The position numbers and the translations under genes were made by a program. From Rhodoglobus sp. (GTDB taxonomy: Bacteria; Actinomycetota; Actinomycetes; Actinomycetales; Microbacteriaceae), in the NCBI GenBank assembly GCA_025463515.1, contig JAODAQ010000051.1:123348-187347 (forward strand): 64,000 bases of DNA, given 5' to 3'. Of this stretch, positions 17,681 through 24,658 are shown piece by piece. Every line of letters starts with the position of its first letter. Position 1 is the first letter of the stretch. The notes under the pieces are model-generated. The model did no database searches, had not been told where the DNA came from, and saw nothing but the letters and a program-made list of their open reading frames with translations.

Positions 17681-18424
17681 CTACTGCTGGGCGAGGACCG
17701 AGCCCGCGAGGCGCCGGCCGGCGGTGTGCATGTGGACGGCCATCGCCGAGGCCGCGGCATCCGGGTCCCGTGTCGCGATCGCGGCGTGCACGGCGGCGTG
17801 CTCCTCGATGGCGAGCAGGGCGTGGTCGGTGTCCTGCACGGCCCGGTCGACCCACACGCGCAGCAGCGACCGGATGCTCTGCAGGAGGTCGAGCAGGACC
17901 GTGTTGTCGATCGCCCGAGCGAGCTCGAGGTGGAACTGCAGGTCGGCCTCGACGAAGGCCTTCAGGTTGTCGACGGAGGCGCGCATCTCCTCGACGCGCG
18001 CCCCCAGGCTCTCGAGGGCCTCGTCGGAGATGCGGGTTGCGGCGAGACGGGCGGCGTAGATCTCGAGCGCACCGCGCACCTCGATGAGCTCGACCGTGCG
18101 CGGCTCGCCCAGCATGAGGCCCCAGCTCAGGGTCTGCGGCAGCAGCTCGCTCGCGCTGCCGCGCAGGTAGGTGCCAGAGCCGGGCCGCACGTCCACGATC
18201 CCGAGGATCTCGAGGGCGGCGAGTGCCTCGCGCACCGCCGAGCGGCCGACGCCGAGGGTGGTCGCGAGCTGGCGCTCCGGGGGGAGGCGGGTGCCGGGCT
18301 CGATGTCACCGCGCGTGAAGATCTCGAGCAGGCGCTTGGCCACCGCCGATACCGCCGAGCCCGATTCGAGGGCGCCGAGGGAGGCGGCGATCTCCGCGGA
18401 GGAGTCGTTGGGATAGGCCGGCAT
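17681..18424 (-). CDS. GntR-family regulator, FadR subfamily
   Basis: 247 residues. The winged helix spans about 25-95 (PGTRLPPERQLATTLGVGRSAVREALAALEILGIVDVRPGSGTYL), followed by an all-helical FCD ligand domain with the acidic/His metal-ligand pattern (HLELARAIDN, HAAVHAAI). FCD ligands are commonly carboxylates or sugar acids, in line with an apionate inducer. ATG 18424 sits 6 bases after a TACCGT -10 box, so the transcript is probably leaderless. GGTCAACCGG sites lie in the divergent region and one recurs in the promoter at 5863, so it likely represses itself, the lerK operon and the transport operon. Confidence 0.9.
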   Translation of the reverse strand: MPAYPNDSSAEIAASLGALESGSAVSAVAKRLLEIFTRGDIEPGTRLPPERQLATTLGVGRSAVREALAALEILGIVDVRPGSGTYLRGSASELLPQTLSWGLMLGEPRTVELIEVRGALEIYAARLAATRISDEALESLGARVEEMRASVDNLKAFVEADLQFHLELARAIDNTVLLDLLQSIRSLLRVWVDRAVQDTDHALLAIEEHAAVHAAIATRDPDAAASAMAVHMHTAGRRLAGSVLAQQ

Positions 18425-18430
18425 GGGTCA

Positions 18431-18436
18431 ACGGTA
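18431..18436 (-). promoter_or_regulatory. -10 box of the GntR gene (leaderless)
   Basis: TACCGT on the minus strand, ending 6 bases before the ATG at 18424. It is directly flanked by TTGGTACC and GTTGACCC, half-site-like strings of the GGTCAACCGG operator, which suggests autoregulation. Confidence 0.45.
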
Positions 18437-18467
18437 CCAACGCGCAGCAGCAATCCTCGTCATTTTC

Positions 18468-18503
18468 GGTCAACCGGACAACCAAAACTGGTCAACCGGT
18501 TGA
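18468..18503. promoter_or_regulatory. tandem GntR operators before the apionate operon
   Basis: GGTCAACCGG occurs at 18468-18477 and again at 18490-18499, 22 bases apart (two helical turns). The second copy is part of the perfect palindrome TCAACCGGTTGA (18492-18503). A -10-like TATCGT follows at 18512-18517, 6 bases before the GTG of lerK. The site AACTGGTCAACCGG (18486-18499) matches the operator at 5863-5876. Confidence 0.7.
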
Positions 18504-18523
18504 TAAATGGGTATCGTGAACGG

Positions 18524-20233
18524 GTGACTCGCCTCTTCAACGATCCGGCCGCCTTCGCGGACGAACTGGTCGACGGCTTCGTCGCCGCGAACTCGGCGCA
18601 GGTCCGCCGGGTCACGGGCGGCGTCGTCCGCAGCACCGTCTCCGCGCAGGAGAGCGTCGCCGTCGTGATCGGCGGCGGCTCGGGCCACTATCCGGCGTTC
18701 GGCGGCATCGTCGGCCAGGGCCTTGCGCACGGCGCGGCGATGGGCAACCTCTTCGCGTCGCCCTCGGCGCAGCAGGTGCTCTCCGTGGCCCGCGCGGCCG
18801 ACCTCGGCGGCGGCATCCTCTTCACCTACGGCAACTACGCCGGCGACGTCCTCAACTTCGACGAGGCCCAGCGGCAGCTGCGTGCCCGGGGCGTCGACGC
18901 GCGCACGGTCGTCGTCACGGACGACGTGGCCAGCGCCTCCCCGGCCGAGAAGCACAAGCGCCGGGGGATCGCGGGCGGCCTGGCGGTCTTCAAGACCGCC
19001 GCCGCGGCATCCGAGGCCGGCTACTCCCTCGACGAGGTCGAGCGGGTCGCGCGCCTCGCCAATGAGCGCACCCGGTCGTTCGGCGTCGCCTTCACCGGCT
19101 GCACCCTGCCGGGCGCGGACGCACCGCTGTTCACGGTGCCCGAGGGCCGCATGGGCGTCGGCATCGGCATCCACGGCGAGCCCGGCATCGACGAGACGGA
19201 CGTCCCCACTGCCGACGGCCTCGCCGAGCTCTTCGTCAGCACGCTCCTGGCCGAGCGGCCGGATGGCGCTGGCCACCGTGTCGCGGTAATCCTCAACGGC
19301 CTCGGCGCCGTCAAGTACGAGGAGCTGTTCGTCGTCTACCGCCGGGTCGCCGCCCTCCTCGACGAGGCCGGACTCACCGTCGTCGAGCCGGAGGTCGGCG
19401 AGTTCGTCACGAGCTTCGACATGGCCGGGGCATCCCTGACCCTGTTCTGGCTGGACGATGAGCTCGAGGGCTTCTGGCGCGCGCCCGCCGACACCCCCGC
19501 GTACCGCAAGGGCTCGATCCGTGCTGTTGCGCAAGCGGTGGTCGACGCCGAAGCGCAGATCGAGCTTGTCGAGATCTCTCCCGCGAGCAGCGAATCCCAG
19601 GCCGCCGCCAAGACCGCCGCCCGCGCCCTCGACGCGATCGCCGACGTGATCGACGAGAACGCAGACGAGCTCGGCCGCCTGGACGCGGTCGCGGGCGACG
19701 GCGACCACGGCATCGGAATGCAGCGCGGCTCGCACGCCGCACGCTCGGCGGCAGTCGAGGCCCTCGCAGCGGGGGCAGGAGTGCAGACGGTGCTCGAGCG
19801 CGCGGGCGACGCGTGGTCCGATCGTGCTGGCGGGACATCCGGAGCGCTCTGGGGCGCCGCCCTGCGCGCTCTCGCCGCGGAGCTGGGCGACGACCTGGCC
19901 CCGACGCCGCGAGTGGTGGCCGTGGCCGTGCAGTCCGCGAAGGACGCGATCCTGGCGTTCGGCGCCGTGCCCGGCGACAAGACCATGGTCGACGCGCTCG
20001 TGCCGTTCGCCGACGCGCTGTCCCGTGAGGTCGACGGCGGGGCATCCCTCGCGGACGCCTGGACCGCCGCCTCTGCCGCCGCGGCGACCGCGGCTGCCGC
20101 GACCGCCGGCCTCCTGCCGAAGATGGGCCGCGCCCGTCCGCATGCGGAGAAGAGCCTGGGCACGCCCGACGCGGGCGCCCACTCCCTCGCGCTCATCGTG
20201 GCGCGCATCGCCGACGTACTAAAGGAGAACTAG
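18524..20233 (+). CDS. lerK: dihydroxyacetone-kinase-type kinase, predicted L-erythrulose kinase
   Basis: 569 residues with fused DhaK and DhaL domains. [10 protein letters not shown] (about 50-59) is the substrate loop, His217 in GIGIHGEP matches the His that binds the ketone covalently in DhaK, and [15 protein letters not shown] holds the Mg-ATP aspartates of DhaL at the C-terminal half. It transfers phosphate from ATP to a short ketose. In the described pathway LerK makes L-erythrulose 1-phosphate. The order kinase, RpiB-like, TIM-like, barrel decarboxylase, ApnO favours this over plain dihydroxyacetone kinase. GTG 18524 follows TATCGT by 6 bases (leaderless); the following gene overlaps by one base. 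Confidence 0.82.
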   Translation: MTRLFNDPAAFADELVDGFVAANSAQVRRVTGGVVRSTVSAQESVAVVIGGGSGHYPAFGGIVGQGLAHGAAMGNLFASPSAQQVLSVARAADLGGGILFTYGNYAGDVLNFDEAQRQLRARGVDARTVVVTDDVASASPAEKHKRRGIAGGLAVFKTAAAASEAGYSLDEVERVARLANERTRSFGVAFTGCTLPGADAPLFTVPEGRMGVGIGIHGEPGIDETDVPTADGLAELFVSTLLAERPDGAGHRVAVILNGLGAVKYEELFVVYRRVAALLDEAGLTVVEPEVGEFVTSFDMAGASLTLFWLDDELEGFWRAPADTPAYRKGSIRAVAQAVVDAEAQIELVEISPASSESQAAAKTAARALDAIADVIDENADELGRLDAVAGDGDHGIGMQRGSHAARSAAVEALAAGAGVQTVLERAGDAWSDRAGGTSGALWGAALRALAAELGDDLAPTPRVVAVAVQSAKDAILAFGAVPGDKTMVDALVPFADALSREVDGGASLADAWTAASAAAATAAAATAGLLPKMGRARPHAEKSLGTPDAGAHSLALIVARIADVLKEN

Positions 20234-20700
20234 TGGACAAGCTCCGCATCGCTATCGGGTCTGACGACGCCGGCTACGACTACAAGGAGATCCTCAAGAA
20301 GGACCTCCAGCTCAGCGACCTCGTGGAGTTCGTCACCGACGTGGGCGTCGACGCAGACGGGCACACCCCGTACCCGCGCGTGGGCGTGGCGGTCGGCGAG
20401 CTGATCGCCGCGGGCGAGGCCGACCGCGGCCTGCTCATCTGCGGCACGGGCATGGGCGTCGCGATGTCGGCGGGCAAGGTGAAGGGCATCCGGGCGTCCG
20501 TCGCGCACGACAGCTTCTCGGTCGAGCGCCTCGTGCTGAGCAACAACGCGCAGGTGCTGGCCCTCGGGCAGCGCGTCATCGGCATCGAGCTCGCGCGCCG
20601 CCTCGTGCGCGAGTGGCTCACCTACCGCTTCGACCCGGCCTCCGCGAGCGCCGAGAAGGTCGCCGTCCTTGACCAGTACGAGACCACCGGCGCCTGCTGA
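20233..20700 (+). CDS. derI: RpiB-family isomerase, predicted D-erythrulose 4-phosphate isomerase
   Basis: 155 residues of the RpiB/LacAB fold. [15 protein letters not shown] is the N-terminal Rossmann-like loop, and Cys70 in [17 protein letters not shown] is the base that moves the proton in RpiB enzymes; [13 protein letters not shown] is the conserved C-terminal block. The GTG start overlaps the kinase stop (TAGTG). DerI converts D-erythrulose 4-phosphate to D-erythrose 4-phosphate in the tetritol and apionate routes. A housekeeping ribose 5-phosphate isomerase is the alternative, but its position inside this operon argues for the former. Confidence 0.82.
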   Translation: MDKLRIAIGSDDAGYDYKEILKKDLQLSDLVEFVTDVGVDADGHTPYPRVGVAVGELIAAGEADRGLLICGTGMGVAMSAGKVKGIRASVAHDSFSVERLVLSNNAQVLALGQRVIGIELARRLVREWLTYRFDPASASAEKVAVLDQYETTGAC

Positions 20701-21395
20701 TGACCACGACCGTCGGAGTGAGCCTGAAGATGTACTTCGGGCACTCCGACGCGCTCGAATGGTTCCGCCGGGTCGCGGCCCTGGACACGCACGGCGTGGA
20801 GCTCTTCGTCATCCCCTCCTTCCTCGCGATCCCCGCGGCGCTCGAGGTGTTCGCCGGAACCGGCGTCACCGTCGGCGCCCAGGACCTGTTCTGGGAGGAC
20901 GCGGGCGCGTTCACCGGGGAGGTCTCGGGCGCCGAACTCGCTGAGCTCGGAGTCGGCGTCGTCGAGGTCGGCCACGCCGAGCGCCGCCGGCTGTTCGGCG
21001 AGACCGAGGAGGTCGTCGCGCTCAAGACCGCGGCCGCGCTCCGCAACGGCATCACCCCCGTGCTGTGCATCGGTGAGCCCGAGCGCTCGCCGGATGCCGC
21101 GGCCCACTGCATCGCCCAGCTCGAGGCGGCCTTGGCGGGCGCCCCGGCTGGGCGAGTCATCGTCGCGTACGAGCCGGTGTGGGCGATCGGCGCCGCGGAG
21201 CCCGCGCCCGCCGAATACATCCGCGCGGTGACCTCCGAGCTCAAGAAGACCGGCCGCACCGTGATCTACGGCGGCAGCGCGGGCCCCGGCCTGCTCACGG
21301 CGCTCGGCGGGGACGTCGACGGCGTCTTCCTCGGCCGCTTCGCCCACGACGTCGCGGCGCTGGCCGCCGTGCTCGACGAGGCGGCCGCGCGGTGA
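20700..21395 (+). CDS. lerI: triose-phosphate-isomerase-like enzyme, predicted L-erythrulose 1-phosphate isomerase
   Basis: 231 residues, shorter than the usual 250-residue TpiA. The catalytic triad of the TIM family is intact: Lys10 (SLKMYF), His92 (VEVGHAERR) and Glu158 (VAYEPVWAIG); YGGSAGPG near the C-terminus is the phosphate loop. The first loop reads LKMYF instead of the canonical NWKMN, as expected for a paralogue with a larger substrate. It should convert L-erythrulose 1-phosphate to D-erythrulose 4-phosphate. ATG 20700 overlaps the previous TGA. Similar TpiA paralogues serve erythritol and threitol pathways. Confidence 0.82.
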   Translation: MTTTVGVSLKMYFGHSDALEWFRRVAALDTHGVELFVIPSFLAIPAALEVFAGTGVTVGAQDLFWEDAGAFTGEVSGAELAELGVGVVEVGHAERRRLFGETEEVVALKTAAALRNGITPVLCIGEPERSPDAAAHCIAQLEAALAGAPAGRVIVAYEPVWAIGAAEPAPAEYIRAVTSELKKTGRTVIYGGSAGPGLLTALGGDVDGVFLGRFAHDVAALAAVLDEAAAR

Positions 21396-22186
21396 TCGGG
21401 CTCGGTACCTACTCCTTCTTCTGGCAGCACTCCTCTGAGGCGCCGGAGCCACTGTCGCTCCCGGCGATGCTGCGCCGCACGCGCGACCTCGGCGTCGGGG
21501 TGTTCCAGGTGTGCGACTACCTGCCGATACTGGGGTACTCCGCCGCCGAGCTGCGCGGCCTGCGCTCGCTGGCCGATGAGCTGGGCATCCGGCTCGAACT
21601 CGGCACCCGAGGCGTGCAGCAGGACCACCTCGCGACGTTCCTCGCGCTCGCCGAGGTGCTCGGCGCGACCGTCGTGCGCAGCATGGTCAACACCGCTGAC
21701 CACCGCCCGACGATGCCCGAGGCGGAGTCGCTGCTGCGGTCGTCACTTCCGTCGTACGAGGCGGCCGGGGTGACCCTCGCGCTCGAGACCTACGAGCAGG
21801 TCTCGACACCGGATCTGGTCGGCCTCATCGAGAGCGTCGCGAGCCCGAGCCTCGGCATCTGCCTCGACCCGGCGAACTCGGTGGCCGCCCTCGAACTGCC
21901 GCGCGACGTCGTGGAGCGCACCGCCCCCTACGTGGCGAACGTGCACGTCAAAGACTTCGCCTTCACCCGCCGTGGCGGCTGGGTGGGCTTCACCCTCGAG
22001 GGCGCGCCCCTCGGCACCGGACTGCTCGACTACGACCACCTCGTGTCGGCAGTGCAGCCGGAGCCCAAGGGCATCAACCAGATCATCGAGCACTGGCTGC
22101 CGTGGCAGGGGTCGTTCGAGGAGACCAGCAGGCTCGAGAACCTGTGGAACGAGCAGAACATCGCGTATCTAAGGAGCAAGTCATGA
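21392..22186 (+). CDS. oiaC: xylose-isomerase-like TIM barrel, predicted 3-oxo-isoapionate decarboxylase
   Basis: 264 residues. The barrel shows the metal-ligand pattern of the sugar phosphate isomerase/epimerase superfamily: Glu in LALETYEQ, Asp in GICLDPANS, His in NVHVKDF and Glu in IIEHWLPW. GTG 21392 overlaps the previous stop as GTGA. In the described apionate route OiaC, a member of this superfamily, decarboxylates 3-oxo-isoapionate to L-erythrulose. The adjacent ApnO-like gene and the three downstream-acting enzymes encoded just before it make that role the best fit; sequence alone would only give isomerase/epimerase-like. Confidence 0.65.
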   Translation: MIGLGTYSFFWQHSSEAPEPLSLPAMLRRTRDLGVGVFQVCDYLPILGYSAAELRGLRSLADELGIRLELGTRGVQQDHLATFLALAEVLGATVVRSMVNTADHRPTMPEAESLLRSSLPSYEAAGVTLALETYEQVSTPDLVGLIESVASPSLGICLDPANSVAALELPRDVVERTAPYVANVHVKDFAFTRRGGWVGFTLEGAPLGTGLLDYDHLVSAVQPEPKGINQIIEHWLPWQGSFEETSRLENLWNEQNIAYLRSKS

Positions 22187-23043
22187 CCGGAACCATCACC
22201 ATCGCCGTCATCGGGGCTGGCGGGAAGATGGGCATGCGCGTGTCCAACAACCTGGTGAAGACCGCCCACACCGTCTTCTACAGCGAGAACTCGCCGGCCG
22301 GCCAGGAGCGGGTCACCGCCACCGGCCGCACCCTCACCGACACGGCTGTCGCGGTCGTCGACGCCGACGTCGTCGTGCTGGCGGTGCCCGACCTCGCCCT
22401 CGGCTCCGTGTCGGAGGCGATCATCGGGTCGATGAAGTCGGGCGCGATCCTCTTGACGCTCGACCCGGCCGCCGCGTACGCCGGCCTGCTCGCGGAGCGC
22501 GGGGACGTGATCCGCGGCGTCACGCACCCGTGCCACCCGTCGGTGTTCCTCGAGCGCCACACGCCCGAGGAGTACGCCGACACGTTCGGCGGCATCGCCG
22601 CCCCGCAGGACGCGATTGCGGCCATCGAGTCGGACGACCCCGCCAAGAAGGAGCTGCTCGAGGCCGTCGTGCGGGCGATCTTCGCCCCCGTCGTCGACGT
22701 GCACTGGGTGACCGTGAAGCAGCTCGCCCAGCTCGAGCCCACCCTCGTGGAGACCGTCGCGTGCATGATCGGCGCCCTGCTCGCGGAGGCGCTCGAGGAG
22801 ACCGTCAACACGATGGGGGTGCCGCGGGAGGCCGCCCGGTCGATCCTGCTCGGCCACACCCAGGTCGCCCTCGCGAACACCCTGAAGGGCTCGAACCCGT
22901 TCAGCGACGCGTGCCTGATCGCGATGGACTACGGCCGCCGCACGATCATCAAGGACGACTGGAAGAAGATCTTCCAGGACGACGAGCTCGACAAGAACCT
23001 CGCCGCGATGCTGCACCTGGAGTCGATCCAGCGGGTTGAGTAG
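22183..23043 (+). CDS. apnO: NAD-binding oxidoreductase with phosphogluconate-dehydrogenase-like C-terminus, predicted D-apionate oxidoisomerase
   Basis: 286 residues. IAVIGAGGKMGMRVSNNL (about 6-23) is the Rossmann loop with the unusual GxGGKMG form; RGVTHPCHPSVF and TVKQLAQLEPTLVET lie at the domain junction and the C-terminal half is helical, like the C-terminal domain annotated for decarboxylating phosphogluconate dehydrogenases. ApnO enzymes share this layout and convert D-apionate to 3-oxo-isoapionate with NAD. AAGGAG lies 7 bases before the ATG, and the start overlaps the barrel gene. The last residues and the TAG stop (CGGGTTGAGTAG) belong to a palindromic repeat, so the native C-terminus may have been altered by repeat insertion. 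Confidence 0.7.
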   Translation: MTGTITIAVIGAGGKMGMRVSNNLVKTAHTVFYSENSPAGQERVTATGRTLTDTAVAVVDADVVVLAVPDLALGSVSEAIIGSMKSGAILLTLDPAAAYAGLLAERGDVIRGVTHPCHPSVFLERHTPEEYADTFGGIAAPQDAIAAIESDDPAKKELLEAVVRAIFAPVVDVHWVTVKQLAQLEPTLVETVACMIGALLAEALEETVNTMGVPREAARSILLGHTQVALANTLKGSNPFSDACLIAMDYGRRTIIKDDWKKIFQDDELDKNLAAMLHLESIQRVE

Positions 23044-23069
23044 GCCGCCCGCGGCCGTATCGAAGCCCC
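23031..23069 (+). repeat. palindromic element, half unit
   Basis: GCGGGTTGAGTAG, then GGCCGCCCGCGGCC (self-complementary core), then GTATCGAAGCCC. It forms the last codons and the TAG stop of the apnO-like gene and could fold as a terminator-like hairpin after the operon. Confidence 0.85.
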
Positions 23070-23101
23070 TTGCTCCGGCGCGTTGTCTAGGCTTGGCGCT
23101 G

Positions 23102-23485
23102 GTGAGTGAGGCAGAGAAGAGCAGGCTGGTCGCCTGGGCGGGCGAGCTGCGCGAGGCGCACGCCCGACTCCGCGCACTGCTGCTCGAGGCGAGGGCGGGC
23201 ACGCTGGCCCGCGCCGACCTGCTGCTGTACTGCCAGGGCTTCTGCACTGCCCTCACCGACCATCACGAGGCCGAGGATGCGTCGCTGTTCCCGGTGCTCG
23301 CGGCCGAGCATCCGGCGCTCATTGCGAAGCTGCGGGAGGACCACGACCTGATCGCGATGCTCCTCGCCGAGCTGGCCCGCGCGCCCGAGGGCGACCTGCA
23401 GCAGCACCTCGACGGTATCGGCGCGATCATGGAGTCGCACTTCCGCTTCGAGGAGCGGGACCTGCTGCCGCTGCTCGCGGGTTGA
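23102..23485 (+). CDS. hemerythrin HHE cation-binding domain protein
   Basis: 127 residues, four-helix-bundle type. The His/Glu ligands are visible in ALTDHHEAEDASLFP, REDHDLIAMLLAEL and ESHFRFEERDLLPLL. Such proteins bind a di-iron centre and are linked to oxygen, nitric oxide or iron handling. The GTG at 23102 follows a TAGGCT box by 8 bases, so the transcript may be leaderless. The TGA stop lies within the next palindromic repeat. No functional link to its neighbours is evident. Confidence 0.82.
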   Translation: MSEAEKSRLVAWAGELREAHARLRALLLEARAGTLARADLLLYCQGFCTALTDHHEAEDASLFPVLAAEHPALIAKLREDHDLIAMLLAELARAPEGDLQQHLDGIGAIMESHFRFEERDLLPLLAG

Positions 23486-23514
23486 GCAGGCGGCCCGCGG
23501 CCGTATCGAAACCC
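23477..23514 (+). repeat. palindromic element, half unit
   Basis: GCGGGTTGAGCAG, GGCGGCCCGCGGCC, GTATCGAAACCC. It contributes GGT TGA, the last codon and stop of the hemerythrin-like gene. The variant has GAGCAG instead of GAGTAG. Confidence 0.85.
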
Positions 23515-23545
23515 GTTGCTCAAGCTACCGAGGCAGAATGGAACC

Positions 23546-23981
23546 ATGCCACTCACAGGAGAGTACGAGCCCGGAACATCCGAATGGTCGCGCAAGCAGA
23601 CCGAAACGTTCGAAGCCAGCAACGGCGCGGAGGCGAACACGCTGCGCGGCAAGCCGATCATCGTCCTGACCTCGGTCGGGGCCAAGGGGCAAGCTCCGCA
23701 AGAACGCGCTCATGCGCGTCGAGCACGACGGCGTGTACGCGGTGGTCGCCTCGCTCGGCGGCGCTCCGAAGCCTCCGACCTGGTACTGGAACCTCAGGGC
23801 GAACCCGCACGTCGAACTGCAGGACGGCCCCGTGAGGCGCGACTACACCGCCCGCGAGATCGCGGGCGAGGAGCGCGCAGTCTGGTGGGAGCGCGCGGTC
23901 GAGGCCTGGCCCGATTATGCCAACTACCAGCTGAAGACCGACCGCGAGATCCAGGTCTTCGTGCTCGACCCGCTCGACTAG
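23546..23981 (+). pseudogene. F420-type nitroreductase (Ddn family), frameshifted
   Basis: The first part reads MPLTGEYEPGTSEWSRKQTE to [17 protein letters not shown] from the ATG at 23546; the second part continues in another frame as [36 protein letters not shown] and [22 protein letters not shown] to the stop at 23981. Both halves belong to one deazaflavin-dependent nitroreductase of about 145 residues. The break falls around 23682-23695, where GCCAAGGGGCAAGCTCCGC is two bases shorter than the expected AAG-AGC-GGC-AAG. The gene is therefore broken, or the sequence has a local error in a G run. Its end shares the CTAG tetranucleotide with the convergent esterase gene. Confidence 0.8.
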
Positions 23982-24598
23982 AGGCCGAGCCGCCCCAGCC
24001 ACGTGGCGCACAGCGCGCGCCACTCGGCAGCCGGCAGGCCCTCGCCGAGGCCGATGCCGTGCGGCCCGTCCGGGAACACGTGCAGCTCGTGCGGCACCCC
24101 GTTGGCCGCGAGCGCCTGGCCCAGCAGGTAGGCGTGCTGCACCGGCACCGAGTCGTCCTCGGCGGTGTGCCAGACGAAGAACGGCGGCGACTGCGGCGTG
24201 ATCAGCCGGTCGACGGAGAGAGCGCGGCGGGTCCACGGTGCCGGATGCCGCCCCAGCAGGTTCTCGCGCGACCCCGCGTGGGTGCCGAGCTGCATGGAGA
24301 CCACCGGGTACCCGAGGATCGCGAAGTCCGCGCCGCCCGTGGCAGCGACCTGTCCCGCCAGGTGGCCCCCGGCCGAGAACCCGATCAGTCCCACGGCGGT
24401 GGCACCGGCATCCCGCTCGGCCTTGATCTCGGCGCGCATGTAGTCAAGCGGTCCCGGATGCCGCGTCCGGACCGGATACCGGACGACCCTCGCCCGCCAG
24501 CCGAGGCCGCGGAGCCACTCGGCCACCGGCTCCCCCTCGTGGTCGGCGTGATTCTGATAGCCGCCACCGGGCAGCACGAGAATGATCGGGGAATTCAC
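23978..24598 (-). CDS. alpha/beta hydrolase, acetylxylan-esterase/lipase-like
   Basis: 206 residues. [19 protein letters not shown] contains the oxyanion-hole HGGGY-equivalent, [13 protein letters not shown] the nucleophile elbow with Ser, [11 protein letters not shown] the acid and [10 protein letters not shown] the His. This is the BD-FAE/acetyl-xylan esterase type that removes acetyl groups from sugars. The GTG at 24598 is preferred over 24604 because it lies 6 bases after TAGAGT (leaderless). It may deacetylate plant glycans, in line with nearby glycosidases, but it is monocistronic and the substrate is unknown. Confidence 0.78.
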   Translation of the reverse strand: MNSPIILVLPGGGYQNHADHEGEPVAEWLRGLGWRARVVRYPVRTRHPGPLDYMRAEIKAERDAGATAVGLIGFSAGGHLAGQVAATGGADFAILGYPVVSMQLGTHAGSRENLLGRHPAPWTRRALSVDRLITPQSPPFFVWHTAEDDSVPVQHAYLLGQALAANGVPHELHVFPDGPHGIGLGEGLPAAEWRALCATWLGRLGL

Positions 24599-24658
24599 AC
24601 GCACACTCTACGGTCGCGCTGAAACACCGCCGCAACACGACGGGCCTAGGCTCACCCT

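Noticed and set aside
18524..20233. Housekeeping dihydroxyacetone kinase of glycerol metabolism
   Set aside because: No glycerol dehydrogenase or DhaM-type phosphotransfer gene is near, and the following isomerases and ApnO-like gene fit the erythrulose branch better. It cannot be fully excluded from sequence alone.
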